Shown: positions 1 to 61,821, counted from the stretch's first letter. The stretch: DNA of 64,000 bases from Serinus canaria (GCF_022539315.1 NC_066313.1:14821764-14885763); one strand, 5' to 3'. A program made the numbers and translations. Notes: generated by a model from the letters alone, not told the origin.

Positions 1-207
1 TCAAAATAGGTCTATAATGTATGATATGCCTGAAAACAAAAATTAGCTTTGTGTGTTGTATTTTTTTTTGGGTGGGTTTACCTAACTATTTGGAGGATAG
101 GAGGTGATAGTTGAGAAGCTGCAGAAGGGATATGACAGCTTGGTACCTTTATTTGGAGCTTTTGAAGAAAATAATAGTTTTGGAATCTCTTTCCCCAAAG
201 AGAACAG
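1..207 (+). other. UVRAG: UVRAG intron, 3' end of the intron upstream of the first visible exon
   Basis: No reading frame resembling UVRAG continues leftward past base 208. A pyrimidine-rich run (TCTCTTTCCCC, 186-196) precedes the AG used as acceptor at 206-207. Nothing else is recognised. Confidence 0.6.
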
Positions 208-49542
<49,335 letters not shown>

Positions 49543-49598
49543 GCTCGCACGGAGATTTGATAGCAGACATTGAGGTGAAATCAGTGGTCTGGAATAGA

Positions 49599-49640
49599 AA
49601 TAAAATTGCACTTATTCTTTATATTAATTATGAAAATAAA
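49599..49640 (+). promoter_or_regulatory. Proximal poly(A) signals (two AATAAA)
   Basis: AATAAA at 49599-49604 and at 49635-49640, the first only 57 nt after the UVRAG stop. A G/T-rich stretch (GTTGTTCCTATGGTGTTAG) follows at about 49651. If used, the mRNA would have a very short 3' UTR. Use cannot be told from sequence. Confidence 0.5.
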
Positions 49641-50787
49641 AAAGCTTAAAGTTGTTCCTATGGTGTTAGACAAATGGACTTGAGCACAATAACACAGGAT
49701 CATGGTGTATTCACAGCCCAGGTAACTTCATTCTGCTTTAAGTCCTTTTCTGTCTGGTATTTATAATCTGTTGAAGGTTTTGTGGGGTTTTTTTTCTAGG
49801 GCATTGGAATCCATTTATAAAGGCTTTTCTGAAAACAACTTCTAGTGCTGATCAGCCCCTTCTATGAATGTTTGTTATGTTCTTAATTATTATTTAGAGT
49901 TAAATTTATTTTAATCTTTTCAGAAGAAAAACCCTTTAATTTAATATATTTTTATGGTAAGATGTCTTCACATTCTCCCATGTACTCCTGTGTTTGCTTG
50001 AGCAATGTAGTCAGTATTAGAGAAATACCATGAATTTGCTACAATTGGACAACTTTATTTTGGCTGTGCTCTGTAGCCTTTGAAGTTCTAGTTTGCACTG
50101 AGGAGTCTTCACTTGGCGGTGTGAACTTGCCAGAGAATGAGCACCTGTGTGATTTTTTTTTTTCAGTTTCCTTGCACCTGCTTAATCAGAAATGACATTT
50201 GGAGGTTTTTCCACTCCTCTTTTCCTCCAAACTTGCTCTTCCTACCAGTGGAAACCTTGAGGAGTAAATCACCTCTAAGGTTCTGTGTAATAATCTCAGC
50301 CTGACCATTCCCCACTTAGGTTGGGCACAGATCTCATTAGTAGAGCTTAGTGAACCCAGTACCAACACGGCGTTCAGCTGCTACCCTCCCAGGCATGCAG
50401 TGGGGACAGTGTGCCCTGAGACACTTCAGACATCTTCCAAAAAATCCAGACTGGGAATGAAGCACTTTGGAATTGGGAGAATGTGTGGAATTGCTCCATC
50501 CTCTGTAAAAGGAGGCACTTAACAATATTCTTCTGAATTTTTATTTTTGTAACCATCTGTACTTTGAGGGAAGAAACTTCCAGTGGTTTGGTGGAGGTGC
50601 AGTTTGCTTTTGGGTTGGTTACCACTGCCACATGTGTTCAGCTGCACTAATGAGAAAGCAATTTGCAGCCTGCTTTGTGACTCCTGGTATGTATTTCAGT
50701 TTGGATTTCATTGCTCTTGCTTTCTATATTGTATACCCAAGAATCTGAGCTCAGTTGTGAGCTCTGAAATATAAAAGTATATAGCAG

Positions 50788-50793
50788 AATAAA
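50788..50793 (+). promoter_or_regulatory. Distal poly(A) signal of UVRAG
   Basis: AATAAA followed within about 15-30 nt by CTTGTCTG and a run of ten T, a classical downstream element. It gives a 3' UTR of roughly 1.27 kb and is the best single candidate for the gene's end. Confidence 0.6.
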
Positions 50794-50815
50794 AATGCTT
50801 CATCTTGTCTGTTTT

Positions 50816-53753
50816 TTTTTTCTCTCCCTGGTTTATGTTTTCTTTTGAACCCTCAACCTAGTTTTTTCCTAACTTCACTGTAAGGCTAGCTGAAATTAAC
50901 TTTTTAAAAATATGGATATGTATAATCTCAGCTTTCTGTTGTCAAAACAAGATGTGTTTGTGAGAACCGGTATACATAATAGCACTGTTCTAGAATATGC
51001 ATTTTTCCAGGTAACGCCTTAATGATTGTATTAAAACTATACTCACATTTCTTCAGTTAGCTTTTAATGGTTGTGCCCACAGTTGAGTGGTTGGATAGGG
51101 CCTCTCTGCAGCAGTTTGCTGGCTTTGGTCTGTCCCAGGATGATGTGCTAGGTGGGAGCACTTGGAGACCTTGATTTTGAGACACTGAACATGATTTCAT
51201 GTTCAGTACAAAGTAGGACACATCCATGAGTATCTTCTCCCCCAAATTAGCTCCTCTGTTTAAACCTCATGAAAACTTCCCCAAAGGTAGTGCTGCAGAA
51301 GCTCAAAGCACTGCCATCATCTTTGGAAAGGAATAGGTAGGAAGCTCTTGCTGTCCTTTGGCCTAGAGAGGGAGAAATAAACACCTGAAAGAACATTACT
51401 TTGTATTGATGAGTATAAGATTTCTGTCCTGGGCCCTGTGCCATCTTCTGATACCAGTATAATTTTGGGTGAAATCCAGTAACATAGGTCAGTTTTGCAC
51501 CATGTGGGATGGGATCTGGCATACTCAAGGCAGCACAGGCCTGTTTGTGCACACACTCGTGTTCCTGGATAACAGAAAAGCATTAGCTTGTGTGTGATGG
51601 TGACTTTTCAAAGTAACCCAAAGAGTAGTTGTGAAGTCACTGAGTTTTGTAGGTGAACATGGAACGTCTCAGCGCAGTTTAGCAACATGTGAAATTAGGT
51701 TTGTACAGCATCAGTGGGACTTCTTTTTCCATTAGTTGTTTATTTCTCAGGTTGCACAAACCAAATGAAGTCTAGTTCTCCTCCCCAATGTTGTGTTGCT
51801 GTTCCTGTTTAACCCTTGTCATTGGTAATGTGCTAAATGCTACGGTGGATTTTTGCATCTGTTGCACAAAGCTGCTCAGATGGGCTTTCTGTGGATTATC
51901 TTTAGTTAGCCTTAAATTATCCCTGTGTTTCTCTTCCGCTTCTACCACTTTCCATGTAGCAGGTAGTGTGGGGTGGGACAGCATCACAGGGCTGATGAAG
52001 AATTGACCAGCTCCTTGTGGCTGTGAGGAAGGGGGTTGTACAGACTGCAGCTGTGTCATAGCTTTCTCCTTTTGATTATTGTTTTTCACCCCCTGTAAAT
52101 TACTTTGGAAATAGTGTAGTGGAAGAGAAACAAACAGGAGGTTTGAGGCTGAGATAATGGATCACAGTGTACATTTAATTTTCAAGAGCCTTTCAGTTCC
52201 TGCACAGCTGTGGCACTTAAAAGTGTGCAACAGTCTTCAAATTAAGAAAGCATTTCATTGCAATCTCAGTCTAATCCCTCATTAGAAATCCTTAAGATTT
52301 TTGAGCAGATTAGTTTTGGAATATCAGATCCCACTATATTTTTATAGCAAGCACAACAGCATTGGTTTATCCTTGCTTGACCAGATATTTAAAATAAGCG
52401 AGACCAGAATATCGCATAATACATGGCATTAAAACTATGTTGGCAATTGCAGGAAAGCTCATCTGTCTTTATAAAATAAAATTGATTTATATCTCTCAAC
52501 TTGTGTGTCTTTTTCAATGGCTCCTATGTGTTTGTTTTCTTTATGAGCCTGGTTTAAGCCCCAGTGGCCTTCCCAGCCCCAAAATTCCTTGGTTTATTGT
52601 TCATCAAATCAATATTGCTTCCATTGTGAATGGTTGGGTAAGAGGATTTGCCTGAAGAACTGACTGCCTTGATGGCTCCAGCCTCAGAAGAGCTGGTACT
52701 GCAGTTCATTTTCATTCTTCTCCCCAAAAGATGGCATGCAGCTAGAAAAATAGCTCCAGCCTACATTGGGGCTGGGATTAAACTGGATTTGTAGACATTT
52801 ATGGGTAGTGGAAGTACTGTGTTCCTTCATCAGGGAAGCACTGCTATTCATCCAGCACCTTCTGTGATTCCAGCTAATAATCAACATGTGTCTGCCCAAA
52901 ATGCTGATGTTTGCCTTGAACAGGAGTCGGCTGTATGAGTCTTGGCAGGAGTCTGTTCACAACTCATGAATCTCTGGTGGGAAGCAGTGAAATATGAAGA
53001 GCTACAGGGACTCTCCAGGGATCATTAGGAGGTTTTTTGGGTTAGTTTTTTTTCTTCCTTCCCAGTCTGTCTATCAGCAGAGAGTAAAAACCCAGGGCAT
53101 CATCTGTATAGTCCAGGAGCTGAAGATACAGGGAAGATGCAGGAGAAAAATTTTACTTCAAGCTATTTTACAATTTTGAACAGCATTACTGAAATATAGT
53201 TACCTGAAAGAAGGAGTGAAGAATAAGGAGTGGTAAGAATAAGATGGAAGTGCTGCTGGAAGAGTGGACTTAATCTAGGTAAACCTTGGGTTCTTCTGTG
53301 CCTTATTCTATCACCTTTCAGATGGCCAGAGAAGGTATGTCTGCTTGCTGTCTGGATTTTCACCTTTTTCAGGTGGAAGTGTTTCAGTGTGCTCTGTCTG
53401 CTCTGAAATGATGTGGCATACCTGGTATCTCTGGGCAGCCTTGAGCACTTCCAGTCTGCAGGCAAGCTGTTCTTAATGCCAGGTGAAAAAATATTTTCCA
53501 GGGGAAAAACATTCATGAATCAAATCTTTTAATAGCTCATTATTTTAATATAACTTTTTTTTTTTTTTGTATGGTAAATTGCAACATTGGTTTACAATTT
53601 TTCATTAAATAGTATGAAAGCTTTTTTGCCCTAAGTAACTGTAAGATGTCATGTCTGCTGCTGCTCAATTTAGTGTTGAATGTATTGCATTGACTGGCTC
53701 AACAAGTAATCTGCAGGACTCTTCAATCTTGCTTTACTAGGTTACTTTATTAG
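50816..53753. other. Intergenic, no feature recognised
   Basis: Unique-looking A/T-rich DNA downstream of UVRAG. It was checked for Wnt-type cysteine-rich exons and other coding blocks on both strands and none was recognised. Only a T13 run (about 53555) and small simple repeats are present. Confidence 0.6.
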
Positions 53754-54180
53754 AATCATAGAATAGGCTTAGAAGGGATGTTCAACATTATCCAGTTCCA
53801 CTTCCTGCTATAGGCAGGACACCTCCCACTAGACCTGGTTGCTTAGAGCCCCATCCATCCTGGTCTTGAACACTTCCAGGGATGGGGCAGCCCCAGCTTT
53901 CCTGGGCAGCCTGTGCCAGGGCCTCACCACCTTCCCAGGGAAGCATTTTTTCCCCAGTATTCCACCTAACAGTCTCTGACAGTGGAAAGCCATTCGCTCT
54001 GATACTGTCATTCCAGGCCCTTGTTCAAAGTTCCTCTCCCAACTCTTTTGGAGCCCCTTTAGGCACTGTCAGGGGCTCTAAGGTCTTCCTGGAGCCTTCT
54101 CCAGGCTGAAGAATACTATTTCTCTTGGGTTTTTTGCATGGCAGAGCTGCTCCAGCCCTTAGAGCATCTTTTGCTGACAG
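53754..54180 (-). repeat. CR1 LINE 3' part, minus sense
   Basis: Reverse-complement CR1: GAATCATAGAATAGGCTTAG, CCTCCCACTAGACCTGGTTG, CTTCCAGGGATGGGGCAGCC, GCCTGTGCCAGGGCCTCACC, GACAGTGGAAAGCCATTCGC, TTGGAGCCCCTTTAGGCACT, then GGTCTTCCTGGAGCC and TGCTCCAGCCCTTAGAG. Non-coding fragment. Confidence 0.87.
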
Positions 54181-54579
54181 GGCTTGAACTGTGACCTGAG
54201 CCTGGACTTGCATGAGTCCATCTGGCCAGCTGCCTTACATAGTGTGTTTTCTTATGTCTCTGTTAAAAAGGAGTTTGCAAATCAGGTTGTATGGTCTCAT
54301 CTCAGGTGTTAAGGGAAACCATGGATGAGAACCACCTGGCAACTCCTGAACTGCCATAGCATACGTACGTTTATATAAAACAGATGTACAAACACAGAAC
54401 ACTCTTACCTGCCTCAAAATTTCATGCAAAATGCATTTATTTTGAAATACAGCAATAAGTTAGCTCAGTCAGTTAAGCTGCATGAAAATCTGTAAACCTT
54501 TAAGATGCAGAGTTGGTACAGGTAGAAAACCTGCCAGCCCAGCCATTGTGCTTCTCCCAGGCAGGAGGGTGTGAGGTTG

Positions 54580-54965
54580 TGTCACCGACATAGTTTATGA
54601 AAAATCCTTTACTTAGGAATTTTCCTCTCCTGAGAGCTGAGAGGCCTCAGGAACAAACTGTAAACAATTCTTATCTGCTGCTGTGGAATGCGACGGGAAG
54701 GTCTGTGATTGGCCCGGTCGGACTGTTTCCAGTTAGGGGCCTATCACAAAACACCTGTCCAGTGTCTCGGGCTGAGAAGACTTTTCGTTTACACATTCTT
54801 TTCTATTCTTAGGATAGCCTTGGTAGTGAAATCTCTAGCTTTATTCTTTTAGTATAGTTTTTATATCTTATATATATCATATTATAATAAATCAAGCCTT
54901 CTGATGCATGGAGTCAACTGTCTCATCTCTTCCCTCATCCTGGGACCCCAGAAAACCATGTAACA
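54580..54965 (+). mobile_element. Solo LTR, same family as 6563-6950
   Basis: 386 bp, TGTCACCGACA to CATGTAACA. The flanks AGGTTG at 54574-54579 and AGGTTG at 54966-54971 are an exact 6-bp target duplication. It aligns end to end with 6563-6950, sharing ATGAAAAATCCTT, GAGAGGCCTCAGGAACAAAC, TGTAAACAATTCTTATCTGC, TTCTTTTAGTATAGTTTTTA and ATAATAAATCAAGCCTTCTG, with scattered substitutions and small indels. The TATA-like run and the AATAAA lie in the same places and set the + orientation. No internal retroviral genes nearby, so solo. The perfect duplication suggests it is not very old. Confidence 0.9.
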
Positions 54966-55764
54966 AGGTTGTCCCTTGTGGACAGGGCAGGCAGTCCCTT
55001 GTGGACTCCTGCTCCTGGGGAGACATTTCTCTCTGTGCTTCATACAGAAGGTGGAAAAATGGTGATATCATTATGGATAGTTGGGTTACCTATCCCTACC
55101 CAAATCTGAATGCCTGCAGTATCTCTTGTTGACTATTCTGAGTCTTTTTGGACTTCTCCTTTCAGGAAGGCACTAGCTGTCCAGTCTGGCCAGTTGTCTA
55201 GCTGGCCAGTTGATTGCTGCCAATACTGCCAATGCTAGGTGCCTTTATTTTCGTCTGAGATCCATACACGCTACAAGCAAGGCGTTTTTTGGGAAGAAAA
55301 TCTCCTTTTCCTTACAGGGTGTCTCCAAAGGAGGACGTGCACAGAATTCCTTGTCCTTCCTTGGTGGAGCTCTGCTGCAGAAAACCATCTGTCTCTTTTT
55401 TTCAGCCCTTGCTTTTCTGTTTTTTCTTTCAGGAGTCTGGTTTCTCCAGCACCAGCTGTGTTGTGTGCTCAGGCAGGACACCATCAGTTCCTGTGCAAGA
55501 GAAGGACGAAAGCAATTGTATGGTGATTTTCTGCAGTCTGGAAACACCTTCTTTAAAACCCACTGGGCAGGCTGAAAGTTACCTGGAACTCTCTAAAAAC
55601 ATTCCCTATTTTCTGTTTCTCTGTTACATTTGTAACCACAGAAAAATTACTTGTTTTGGAAAGAGATTGATAATTCACATATTTTTTAGATGGCCTTGAA
55701 AGGCAAGTGCCCTATGGATTCTGTATGGCTTCTCCATCTACTGATGTCTGTCACATCTCCCTTT

Positions 55765-56062
55765 GTCCTGTGTGGATGTTGGTCTCTTCTCTCAGGGAAT
55801 AAATGATAGGACAAGAGAAAACAGGATCAAGATGTGCCACAGGAGATTTAAATTTGATATGAGGGAAACTTTTTTCCCCAAAAGTTGTCCAGCACCAGCA
55901 CAGGCTACCCAGGGCAATGGTGTAGGCCCCGTTCCTAGAGGGGTTTAACAGATGTGGCACTTGGGGACTTGGGTTAGTGGTGGCCTTGGCAGAAGTGGGG
56001 GAACAGTTGGACTTGATCATGGAGAGCTTTTCCCACTTTAATGATTCTGTGGTTCTATGTCT
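55765..56062 (+). repeat. CR1 LINE 3' part, + sense (different subfamily)
   Basis: Shows GTTGGTCTCTTCTCTCAGGG, AATGATAGGACAAGAGAAAA, ATGAGGGAAACTTTTTTCCC, GGTTAGTGGTGGCCTTGGCA, GTTGGACTTGATCATGGAGA and the tail TTAATGATTCTGTGGTTCTA. This matches the CR1 type with the GATGTGGCACTTGGGGAC wording, distinct from the copies at 28 and 32 kb. Confidence 0.88.
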
Positions 56063-56871
56063 GTTCACAGTATTGACTTGGGCAGCTAAAAACTCTTCAA
56101 ACTACAGCATCTTCTTATTTAATTCCTTGGTGAGTTTAAGCATGTTCAAACATGTTCCTGCTGCACATTTTTATCATCTACCTGATTTTGTTTTAACATC
56201 TCACCTTTGGACTTCATATTCCTCATCTACCCTCCTTTGACAGATCACCTTTCTTGGACTTTGAACACTGATACAGGGCAAGTGCAGGTCCACAACCTGT
56301 GGCAGCACTTTTTACCTTTGCCTCCAAGCATGCCTTTAATAGCCTTTTCCCCTGAGCTAGCAGGAAATGTTCTCATGCTGGAGTAAGTGGAGGGCCCTGG
56401 CTGGCTTGGCTTAGTGTTTTTATAGTGATAACTTTGTCAATAATGCAAAGTGTGACAACAGAAAGTAGTTTGGCTACCCTATTGTCCATTGAGAAGGCTT
56501 GCTAAATTGGGGGAGGATTTGTCCTGGGTGATAATTCCAAGATGATGTCAGCTCTGCTGGGAACTTAAAGGGCCAAAGAGGGAAGCTTTAATCCTCCTTG
56601 ATGTTAGCCAGATATTAGGTGCTGGAGTGTGTGGGTTTTCTCTGTGCAGCAAAGCTTCCAGCCCTAATGAAAAGTGTTGCTGCCTTGAGTAGAGTTTGTC
56701 TAGCTGAGGAGTGGTGTAGAGGAACATTTTTCACACTCTTTGGCTGAGCATCTTGAAACTTGTGCTACAGCTGTGATTTTCAGCATAAGATAAACAAGCA
56801 AAACAGACACCATTGATCATTCTCTACCTCCCAAAACAAATGAGTCCCAGAACTTTTCATCATTTTCATTA

Positions 56872-57056
56872 CAAGCCTGTCCAGCCCCTGAACAGTCTGC
56901 CCAGGGCAGTAGTGGAGTCCCCATCCCAGGAGAGATTTAAAAGCTGTGTGGATATGGCATTTGGGAACAAGGTTTAGTGGTGGCTTTTGCATGCTGTGGG
57001 AGTGGTTGGAGTCAAACATGTTAGTGATCTTTTCCAACCAAAATGATTCTGTGAAA
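56872..57056 (+). repeat. CR1 LINE 3'-end fragment, + sense
   Basis: Carries TGTCCAGCCCCTGAACAGTC, TGCCCAGGGCAGTAGTGGAG, CCATCCCAGGAGAGATTTAA, GTGTGGATATGGCATTTGGG, GGTTTAGTGGTGGC and the tail TTTTCCAACCAAAATGATTC. Same subfamily as the copy at 55765-56062. Confidence 0.85.
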
Positions 57057-57861
57057 TACCTTGTTCCCTGACAAAACCACTGTGAAACAGGTGTGACTTT
57101 AGTTTGACCTAATGTTCCTCACTTTAATTTTGCTGCTTGTGTAGTCAGTGCAAGTAGAGCAAATTAGAGGCTCTGGAATCTGAATCACACAAACAGTCAC
57201 TGGAATGGTGGAGAGGAGGAGGATCATGAAGTTTCCAAGGGTGATTTTATTGCCTTGGCTAGGACAAATGCTTCTAGCCTAAGATTGTTCCCAGTGATTG
57301 GAAGCCAGAAGGAGGAGGGGACAAAGGATGAAGATGACCAGCTCCTCATGCTGCTGAGTGTTTGCAGGGAAGAGAAGAGGCTGAAAGTGCCCTGCAAATG
57401 CCATTCCTGACTTTGGTAATTCGGGGCGGGTGCATGGCCATGGTCTGCCAGATGATTGCGTGTGTGCATGTGCAAGGCAGAGGAAGTTCTATGGTCCCTC
57501 AAAGCAAATGAAGTTCTGATCTTATCCCCAGATTCACCATAAACAGGTTAGAGAATTTCGGGATAGAGTTATGAAAACAGGCTTATGTTTGTTTTATTTA
57601 AGTTTTTTTAAGGCTTGAGTCCTACGATCTTTGGTTGGAGGAACCAAACTTCACCTTCCTTTTCTCCAAATATTTTCTCCATCCAGCTAACTACAAAATG
57701 TTGAGATTCTCTGTGAGAAGAATTTAGGAGGAAACTTTGAGGAATATGACATTGATTAGGGAGAATACCAAGAATAATAACATTAGCACCTACTGAATAG
57801 AAAATTTAACAAAACCATTTATTTAGAGATGGTGTGTATTTGGACTTCCCTCTTGCACCCT

Positions 57862-57922
57862 TGGTTGGTCTTGATGATCCTTGTGGGCCCCTTCCAGCTC
57901 AGGATATCCTATGATTTGCATT
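57862..57922 (+). repeat. CR1 tail fragment, + sense
   Basis: Only the last 60 bp: TTGGTCTTGATGATCCTTGT, GGGCCCCTTCCAGCTCAGGA and ATCCTATGATTTG. Very short 5' truncation. Confidence 0.65.
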
Positions 57923-59953
57923 GGATTCTTCTCATCTAGCTTGAAATTATTTTAAAATCTGGCATGTGGCTTGTACTTGGGATTTCAGCTTCTTCTGAGC
58001 ATCCCTTGGTAGGATACCTTTTCCCACCCCCGTGTGATGGTGTGACCCCTCTGTGGATGTGAGTGTGAGCTTCCTGCCCCTGTGTGCCCCCTGGGTGCTG
58101 CTGGGTGGGTGCAGTGAGTAATGGGCAGCAGAAGAGAATTAGCTCTCACTTCTGAGTGCTCAGGATGGAGCATAAGAAATGAATGGAGATCCCCAGTTTT
58201 CCAGTCCAGCCTCCCTGTTTCCACATGAATCCAGGCTGCTGCAGGAGTGTGGGTGAAATCCCAGGCACAAGCTGTCAGCAGCCCTTGAAAGTGCCTGGAA
58301 AGGAAGATGTGTTATCCCTCCTGCCCCTGTGCACCACTCCTCTGGCATCCCATGCTCTGGATTAATTTTTGTGTGCCTTTAGCACATGGAGTGGGATCTT
58401 GTCCTTACCTGTGTCTGGGAGGATGGGAATCGTGATTGCATCTGGCACTTCAGACTCCCAGAATGACACAAGTGGCTGTGATTTAGATGTGTACTAATAG
58501 GGGAATTTAGCCTCCCAACACTTTTGAACACTCCAGAATTCTTTGGGTAGCCTCTAATGAAGCCTTCCCAGCTAAGGAAATTATGTACAAAATAAGAAAG
58601 GTCCTGGAGAGAGGATATGGGAGCTCATCTCCTAGACACAGTAGGTTTGTTCAGTCTTAGCTGTTATATTTGCATTGGGAAAAATATAAATTAAGGCTGT
58701 GCTGGTCTTTGTCTGGCGAATTTCACTCTGGAGTTCCTCACAGGTGACCCCAGGGTCCAGCTGCATTCTCTCAGAGCTTATTTTTGACATTGTAATCCAA
58801 ATTGACGTTCAGTGCTTGAATATACAATAAGTTCATTACAGCTAAACCCTCCAGCTCAGGGATTTCCTGTTGGTAAGTGTTGGAAAAATCAGGATTCCTA
58901 GTGGTATCGAGCTGAAAATGTTTACAGATAAAATTCAAGTTAGCAAGTTATGCCAAAATATTTTTTGAGCCAAAGTGAAACGGTATTTTTAGTCCGCTCC
59001 AGTGGTGCCTTATCCTTCCTTGACTAATCCTACCTCTTCCTGCCTGGGACTGGAGGCAGAGGCACCAGCCATGCATAGCTCCTGAATAGAGTTTTGGTGC
59101 TGCTCTCAAGGGGAGCTCATTAAATTGCAGCAGATTAATCCACAGTCCTATGTTAAGCACATTTCTCGAGCATGTTTTTGCAACTTTCAGTGTTTCCTCT
59201 TGTCCCTCTTTCTAATGAGCATGAGAAAAATCTGCACAGCCTCTTACCCGATCACTATGTGATCACCCTGATAAATGCCACAAACAGATAAGACTTCAAA
59301 TATCCCAATTCCCTCCAGGAGTGGGACATATCTTCCATTCTTTCCATGTCTGTATGAGCGTTGCAACACAGTGGGGTTACTACTTGAGCTCTTGACCTGC
59401 TGGTTCATAAGCTGTAATGATGAGGTGTGAGTTTGTCCTGGGACTGGTCCGTGCCCATCTGACACATGGACAGCAGCTCTTCTGCTTCCACCCTCTCCCC
59501 TTGGTACAGCTGATACCTTATAAAAACAGATGCAGCTCTCTTCATGCAGTGGATCTCAGCTGGAATGTTAAGCTGGTTTCTAGAAATATGAAGGTAAAAC
59601 ATTCATTGCTGTGTCCCAAACAGGAAATATGAAGTGGCTCTGTGTGGGGTTGAGGGGTGGGAGAGGAGCTGAGAGGTTCTCCAGCACAGGTGAGGCCAGA
59701 GTCAGAGGAACTGCTATAAAAAGAAGAGATTTATATCCTGCAAAGCATTAACAAGACCCAAAGAGAACAGGAAAGGTCTCATTTCTACTCATCCACCACC
59801 ATGTGATGAGAAGAAATGCATGACCACACAGAAAATATGCAGTTGGGGTATTTTAGGAAAAAAATCAGAACCATTGGAGTAGGGAATATTAGAAAAGATG
59901 ATCCAAAGAGACTGTAATCCCTGCTACTGGAGACTGTGAGAACAAAGACATGG
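57923..59953. other. Intergenic, no feature recognised
   Basis: Mixed composition, somewhat more G/C-rich than the UVRAG introns. Short frames exist on both strands but none resembles a known protein or is flanked by a convincing splice-site pair. Confidence 0.55.
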
Positions 59954-60128
59954 AATCATAGAATGGTTGGTTTGGAAGGGACCTTAAAGCTTATCTCATT
60001 CCACCCCTGAGCCATAGGCAGGGACACCTTCCACTAGACCAGGATGTTTCAAGCCCTGTCCAATCTGGCCTTGAGCACTTCCAGAGATGGAGCAGCCACA
60101 GCTGCTCTGGGCAGCCTGTGCCAGGGCC
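59954..60128 (-). repeat. CR1 LINE 3'-end fragment, minus sense
   Basis: Reverse-complement CR1 end: AATCATAGAATGGTTGGTTT, GGAAGGGACCTTAAAGCTTA, GGCAGGGACACCTTCCACTA, CCAATCTGGCCTTGAGCACT and GCAGCCTGTGCCAGGGCCAG. It stops abruptly at about 60128, 18 bp before another CR1 of a different subfamily. Confidence 0.88.
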
Positions 60129-60145
60129 AGGGAATAATTTATTAT

Positions 60146-60560
60146 GATAGAATCAGAGTAAACAAGACTGGAAGGACCAGCTTTGAAGATTGATCTGCGG
60201 TTGCCCAGGTTTTTTTGTCAACAGACTTTCAAGTATCTCCAAAGGTGGAGGTTCCCTAACCCAGACCCCTGTTCCACTGTTTGACCACTTTCATGGGGAA
60301 GAGGTTTCCTAACTGGATTTTCTTCTATTTTGGCTTGTTAACTCTTTTCCTATTATTGAGCATCTCCCATAAGAGCTTGTCCCTCTCTCATCTCTACACC
60401 ATCCCAGAGCTGCAGACAATGATAAAGTCTGTCCTTGCCTGAGCCTCTCCCTGTGTGCCCTGAGCTCCAGTTCCAACCAGCTTGGTGGCTTTGCTGTATT
60501 CTCTCACCATTTACCTGCTACTGGGGAGCCCAAACTGGTCCCAGTGCCCTGTCAGACAAG
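60146..60560 (-). repeat. CR1 LINE fragment, minus sense, other subfamily
   Basis: Landmarks in reverse complement: ATAGAATCAGAGTAAACAAG, AAGGACCAGCTTTGAAGATT, CCCCTGTTCCACTGTTTGAC, GGGGAAGAGGTTTCCTAACT, TTTTGGCTTGTTAACTCTTT and ATCTCTACACCATCCCAGAG. More diverged than its left neighbour. The right boundary is uncertain. Confidence 0.7.
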
Positions 60561-61159
60561 TGTCAAATGAGAGAAGGAATCACTTCCCTGGTCCTGCTGG
60601 CTTCTCTCTTGCCACCACCACCCACAACATGGCTTGTCTTCATTGTTCCAGGTTCTTTCCCCAAAAGCTGTTCTCCAGCCCAGCAGACTCCAGGCTGTAG
60701 ACACCCATCCCGTCTCACCAACTGAGGGTGGTCTACTCAGGCTCCTGAACACCTTTCCAGCTCCATGTTTTTGTTCCTCCAAGTCACAGGTATCCTTAAT
60801 TCCCAAAGAATTAGATAAAAAAAGCTTGGGAAAAGGTTCCTGTTCTTTCTTCCCTCTGTGGTTTTTAAATTTTATGATCTTAAACCCAAGTAATTTGCTT
60901 GTCACTGAAGAGTAGCATCCTGTATGGCTCCTGTGAGAAGAACATGTGATGAAAGCAGGATTATCACTTGCAGGAGCAGCACAAGAACCAACCTGGTAAC
61001 AGACCCTTCTGCAGGACCTGCATGGAGGATCAGCCCAGAGCTCTTGAACACCAGACATGGAAACAATTCCTTGCTGCATGCTCCTGCCTCTTGCTCTTGG
61101 TAGCTTTTTGTTGTGACAAATGACAAACTACTTCTGGTACAAACATCCCAGACAGTGCA

Positions 61160-61510
61160 AAGTAAGTGTTGCAAAGTCCACCTGGCAGCCAGGAACCAGT
61201 GGTATTCCCCAGGAATCAATGCTGGCATTAGTGAATGCCTTCCCTGATCACCTGGATGAAGCTTGCTCCCAGAAAGCTTGTGGGTGGCAGTGGACTGAGG
61301 CAGGGAAGTGGCCAATGGACTGGAGATCAAGGCTGCTACTCAGAAGAGGGCCCTGAGCAGGCTTGAGAAATAGGCTGACAGGAGCTTGACCAAGGTCAAC
61401 CAGGGCACATGTGAGTTCCTGTATCTTGGATTGAACAATCCCATGCAGGATGGGCATCTCAGCCTTGGATCACAGCTCTGCAGGCAGGGAAGGACAAGGC
61501 TCTGCCCCTC
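61160..61510 (+). repeat. CR1 LINE ORF2-region fragment, + sense
   Basis: Has CR1 wording from upstream of the 3' UTR: ACCAGTGGTATTCCCCAGGA, ATCAATGCTGGCATTAGTGA, GATCACCTGGATGAAGC, then a degraded stretch with GAAATAGGCTGACAGGAGCT and AACAATCCCATGCAGG. The 3' tail is missing, so it is broken at both ends. No intact frame remains. Confidence 0.6.
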
Positions 61511-61821
61511 TCATCTTGTGTGAATAACAGCATTGCAAACTCTCTCACAGAAAGGGTTGCAGTTCCTCAGGTGGAAGTTTGAAGGCTTTCCTGAATAAAA
61601 TACAAAGGAATGTCCTGTGAGGAACTACTGTACGGCCAAGGACAATGGACATTTCCCCAGCTGTTCAGCACATCTTGTAGCTTTTCCCAAGAACTGCATC
61701 TTCCAGCCCTTGTCTTTCCACCCACAAGACCCACAAAATTATGCACTTAGCAAGTGGAAGAGGAAGCTCTTCACCACCCAACACGTTGGTCTTTGCCTTT
61801 CATTATTCCTCTTAAATGATG

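Larger units (their letters stand above)
49543..50815 (+). other. UVRAG: UVRAG 3' untranslated region (distal form)
   Basis: Follows the TGA at 49540-49542. It is A/T-rich, with many ATTTA-like and T-rich runs, and free of CR1 and LTR sequence, in contrast to the DNA after 53 kb. The end is inferred from the AATAAA at 50788-50793 and the T-rich run that follows at about 50811-50822. The exact cleavage site is unknown. Confidence 0.65.
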
